64,000 bases of DNA from Bacillus sp. CH30_1T. GTDB lineage: Bacteria; Bacillota; Bacilli; Bacillales; Bacillaceae_B. The position numbers and the translations under genes were made by a program. The stretch is from positions 196,884 to 260,883 of the forward strand of contig NZ_VTUY01000007.1 in NCBI RefSeq assembly GCF_008364765.1, given 5' to 3'. The notes under the pieces are model-generated. The model ran no database searches and was not told where the DNA came from. It worked only from the letters and a program-made list of their open reading frames with translations. Positions 62,940 to 64,000 of the stretch are shown piece by piece. How positions within the stretch are numbered: the stretch's first letter is position 1; every line of letters begins with the position of its first letter.

Positions 62940-63650
62940 CTATTTTGTCATAAAGACAGGATCGTTATTTTCATCTACCGTATAAGGTAAAGAATAAGCT
63001 GGAACAAAAAAAGTGTCCTCGACAAGTAAATTCCGGATATCTACACCTGGCCCCAGTTCTTTATCAGTCGATTTGATCAGTTCAAATAAGTCCATTGAGT
63101 AATCTACAAATATGTCACCGTCACCATTAATGACAAGGGGAAGGTTCTTGTTTGAGTATGGGCTATTTACATACACATCACCATCATACCCCAGTTCTTT
63201 ATAATTTAATGTATATACATTATTGGCTACTTCCTCTTTAAATGGCGGGTAACCTTGAGCTTCTATTCTGATTTTCAATTCCCTTATTTGTTCCGCCAGC
63301 CGAAGATCAAAAATCTTGACTTTAGGATCTTCCTCCACGTCAGTCAAAACATATTGAAAAATCCCACCGTTTTCAAAAGCATTCCCTGGAATCTCTGCTA
63401 AGTACTGAGGTGAAAGCTTTCTGAAATCAATTGGATACTTCTGATAAATGGGTGTATCCTGGTCTCGGGTCTTAATTGGAAGCAACCCATTATTGTCCTT
63501 CTGATAGGTTACAACCGCATCTTGTACAGCCTTCACCTGCGTTTCATAAGGGATCTGATTCTGACTAAGTTTTTCCTCAGGGTACATACATCCAGAAAGA
63601 ATACTCATAGTTAAAATAAGAAGAAATGCAATTAAACCTAAGCGTTTCAA
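62940..63650 (-). CDS. yphF: YphF, predicted lipoprotein
   Basis: A 236-residue exported protein. The N-terminus KRLGLIAFLLILTMSILSGC is a lipoprotein signal with the lipobox LSGC, giving lipidation at Cys21. The mature part is mixed alpha/beta with segments VVTYQKDNNGLLPIKTRD and YPIDFRKLSPQYLAEIPG. Position between yphE and spoIVA matches YphF of B. subtilis. The ATG follows AAAGGACG. Its function is unknown; co-location with spoIVA hints at a sporulation role but does not show one. Confidence 0.85.
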   Translation of the reverse strand: MKRLGLIAFLLILTMSILSGCMYPEEKLSQNQIPYETQVKAVQDAVVTYQKDNNGLLPIKTRDQDTPIYQKYPIDFRKLSPQYLAEIPGNAFENGGIFQYVLTDVEEDPKVKIFDLRLAEQIRELKIRIEAQGYPPFKEEVANNVYTLNYKELGYDGDVYVNSPYSNKNLPLVINGDGDIFVDYSMDLFELIKSTDKELGPGVDIRNLLVEDTFFVPAYSLPYTVDENNDPVFMTK

Positions 63651-63681
63651 TCTAAAAACGTCCTTTCAATCGGACTGCAAC

Positions 63682-63882
63682 CTAATTGGTCGGTCCACTA
63701 AATACAATATAGATCATCATAAGTCCACCGGCAATCATCATTATATATGCCATGAATGCTGTAATAAAACGTAAGAATTTCTGCTTGATCTTATATCTGC
63801 TAAAATAGATCGTTAATATGGCAAAAAACATGAATCCCATAGATGCAAACGAAATCCACATCTTCATCATTGAATCCAACAT
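63682..63882 (-). CDS. yphE: YphE family membrane protein (DUF2768)
   Basis: A 66-residue protein with two hydrophobic helices (about residues 8-26 and 40-61) separated by a basic loop RYKIKQKFLRF, so both ends probably face the same side. It matches the YphE/DUF2768 family by size and position. AGGAGGG lies 5-6 bases before the ATG. A sigma-A-like extended -10 lies about 25 bp further upstream. The role is unknown. Confidence 0.83.
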   Translation of the reverse strand: MLDSMMKMWISFASMGFMFFAILTIYFSRYKIKQKFLRFITAFMAYIMMIAGGLMMIYIVFSGPTN

Positions 63883-63905
63883 ACATCCCTCCTGTTATCG
63901 AATGT

Positions 63906-63914
63906 ATTATATCA
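63906..63914 (-). promoter_or_regulatory. Extended -10 promoter of yphE
   Basis: Minus-strand TGATATAAT is a perfect extended sigma-A -10 and lies about 24 bp upstream of the yphE ATG. The remaining bases to the window end (63915-64000) show no assignable gene. Confidence 0.5.
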
Positions 63915-64000
63915 TAAGATTTTTACAAAGGAATAGAAAAGAGTGGTTGTTCAATAATCTGTTACAAACCTCAAGATGTACCTATACGGACTTCCCGGGG

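Noticed and set aside
63915-64000. 3' end of gpsA at the right edge
   Set aside because: gpsA is expected upstream of yphE, but no frame at the edge is long enough to recognise it.

Overview
The window looks like a core chromosomal segment of an endospore-forming, low-GC Gram-positive bacterium of the family Bacillaceae. The evidence is protein similarity and gene order. Spore genes (spoIVA, cotD, sspM, ypjB), gpsB next to a type-B RNase P RNA, heptaprenyl diphosphate synthase genes, bacillithiol genes and a menaquinol:cytochrome c reductase operon follow the Bacillus subtilis order from the yphE-spoIVA-hbs block to the gpsB-rnpB-ypsC-ypvA-ypwA block. Genus and species cannot be fixed from sequence alone. 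No plasmid, phage, CRISPR, tRNA, rRNA or complete transposase gene was seen.

Layout, left to right. 0-5 kb: the 3' end of a ba3-type cytochrome oxidase subunit I gene, a GyrI-like protein, an M32 carboxypeptidase and the helicase YpvA. 5.0-5.7 kb: a composite repeat. 5.7-17 kb: a small ORF, the THUMP methyltransferase YpsC, rnpB, gpsB, ypsA, cotD, the DNA repair pair mrfB/mrfA (yprB/yprA), an Hsp20 gene, the small yppG-F-E genes, sspM and yppC. 17-24 kb: recU-ponA on the plus strand facing ypoC-nth-dnaD, then a second composite repeat. 23.5-33 kb: asnS, aspB, ypmB, ypmA, a degenerate metallo-beta-lactamase-like protein, dinG and panB-panC-panD behind a structured leader. 33-42 kb: birA, cca, bshA, bshB1, mgsA, dapB, ypjD, a YitT-family gene, a YugP-like protease, ypjB and ypjA. 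42-47.5 kb: qcrABC, ypiF, a third composite repeat, ypiB (reoY) and ypiA. 47.5-55 kb: a degenerate amidohydrolase-like gene and the aromatic block aroC-aroB-aroH-hisC-tyrA-aroA. 55-64 kb: cheR, ndk, hepS-menG-hepT, mtrB, folE, hup, spoIVA, yphF and yphE.

Functional groups. The genes cover respiration (ba3 oxidase, menaquinone side chain and ring methylation, bc complex), aromatic amino acid synthesis, pantothenate and biotin-dependent functions, bacillithiol synthesis, DNA replication and repair (dnaD, nth, recU, dinG, ypvA, mrfAB), cell-wall synthesis and its control (ponA, gpsB, reoY), and sporulation. In B. subtilis trpEDCFBA lies between aroH and hisC. Here those genes are adjacent, yet mtrB (TRAP) is retained.

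The main structure not explained by genes is a set of intergenic repeats of three families, named A, B and C here. C and A occur as an ordered pair at about 5.0, 22.8 and 44.9 kb. The first composite has terminal inverted repeats and an 8-bp flanking direct repeat. B occurs inside one A copy and again beside sspM. In all three families the arms of the inverted repeats differ between copies by matched, compensating changes, so the folded form is probably what is maintained. Many start codons were moved inward from the longest reading frame on the basis of Shine-Dalgarno spacing and remembered family lengths.
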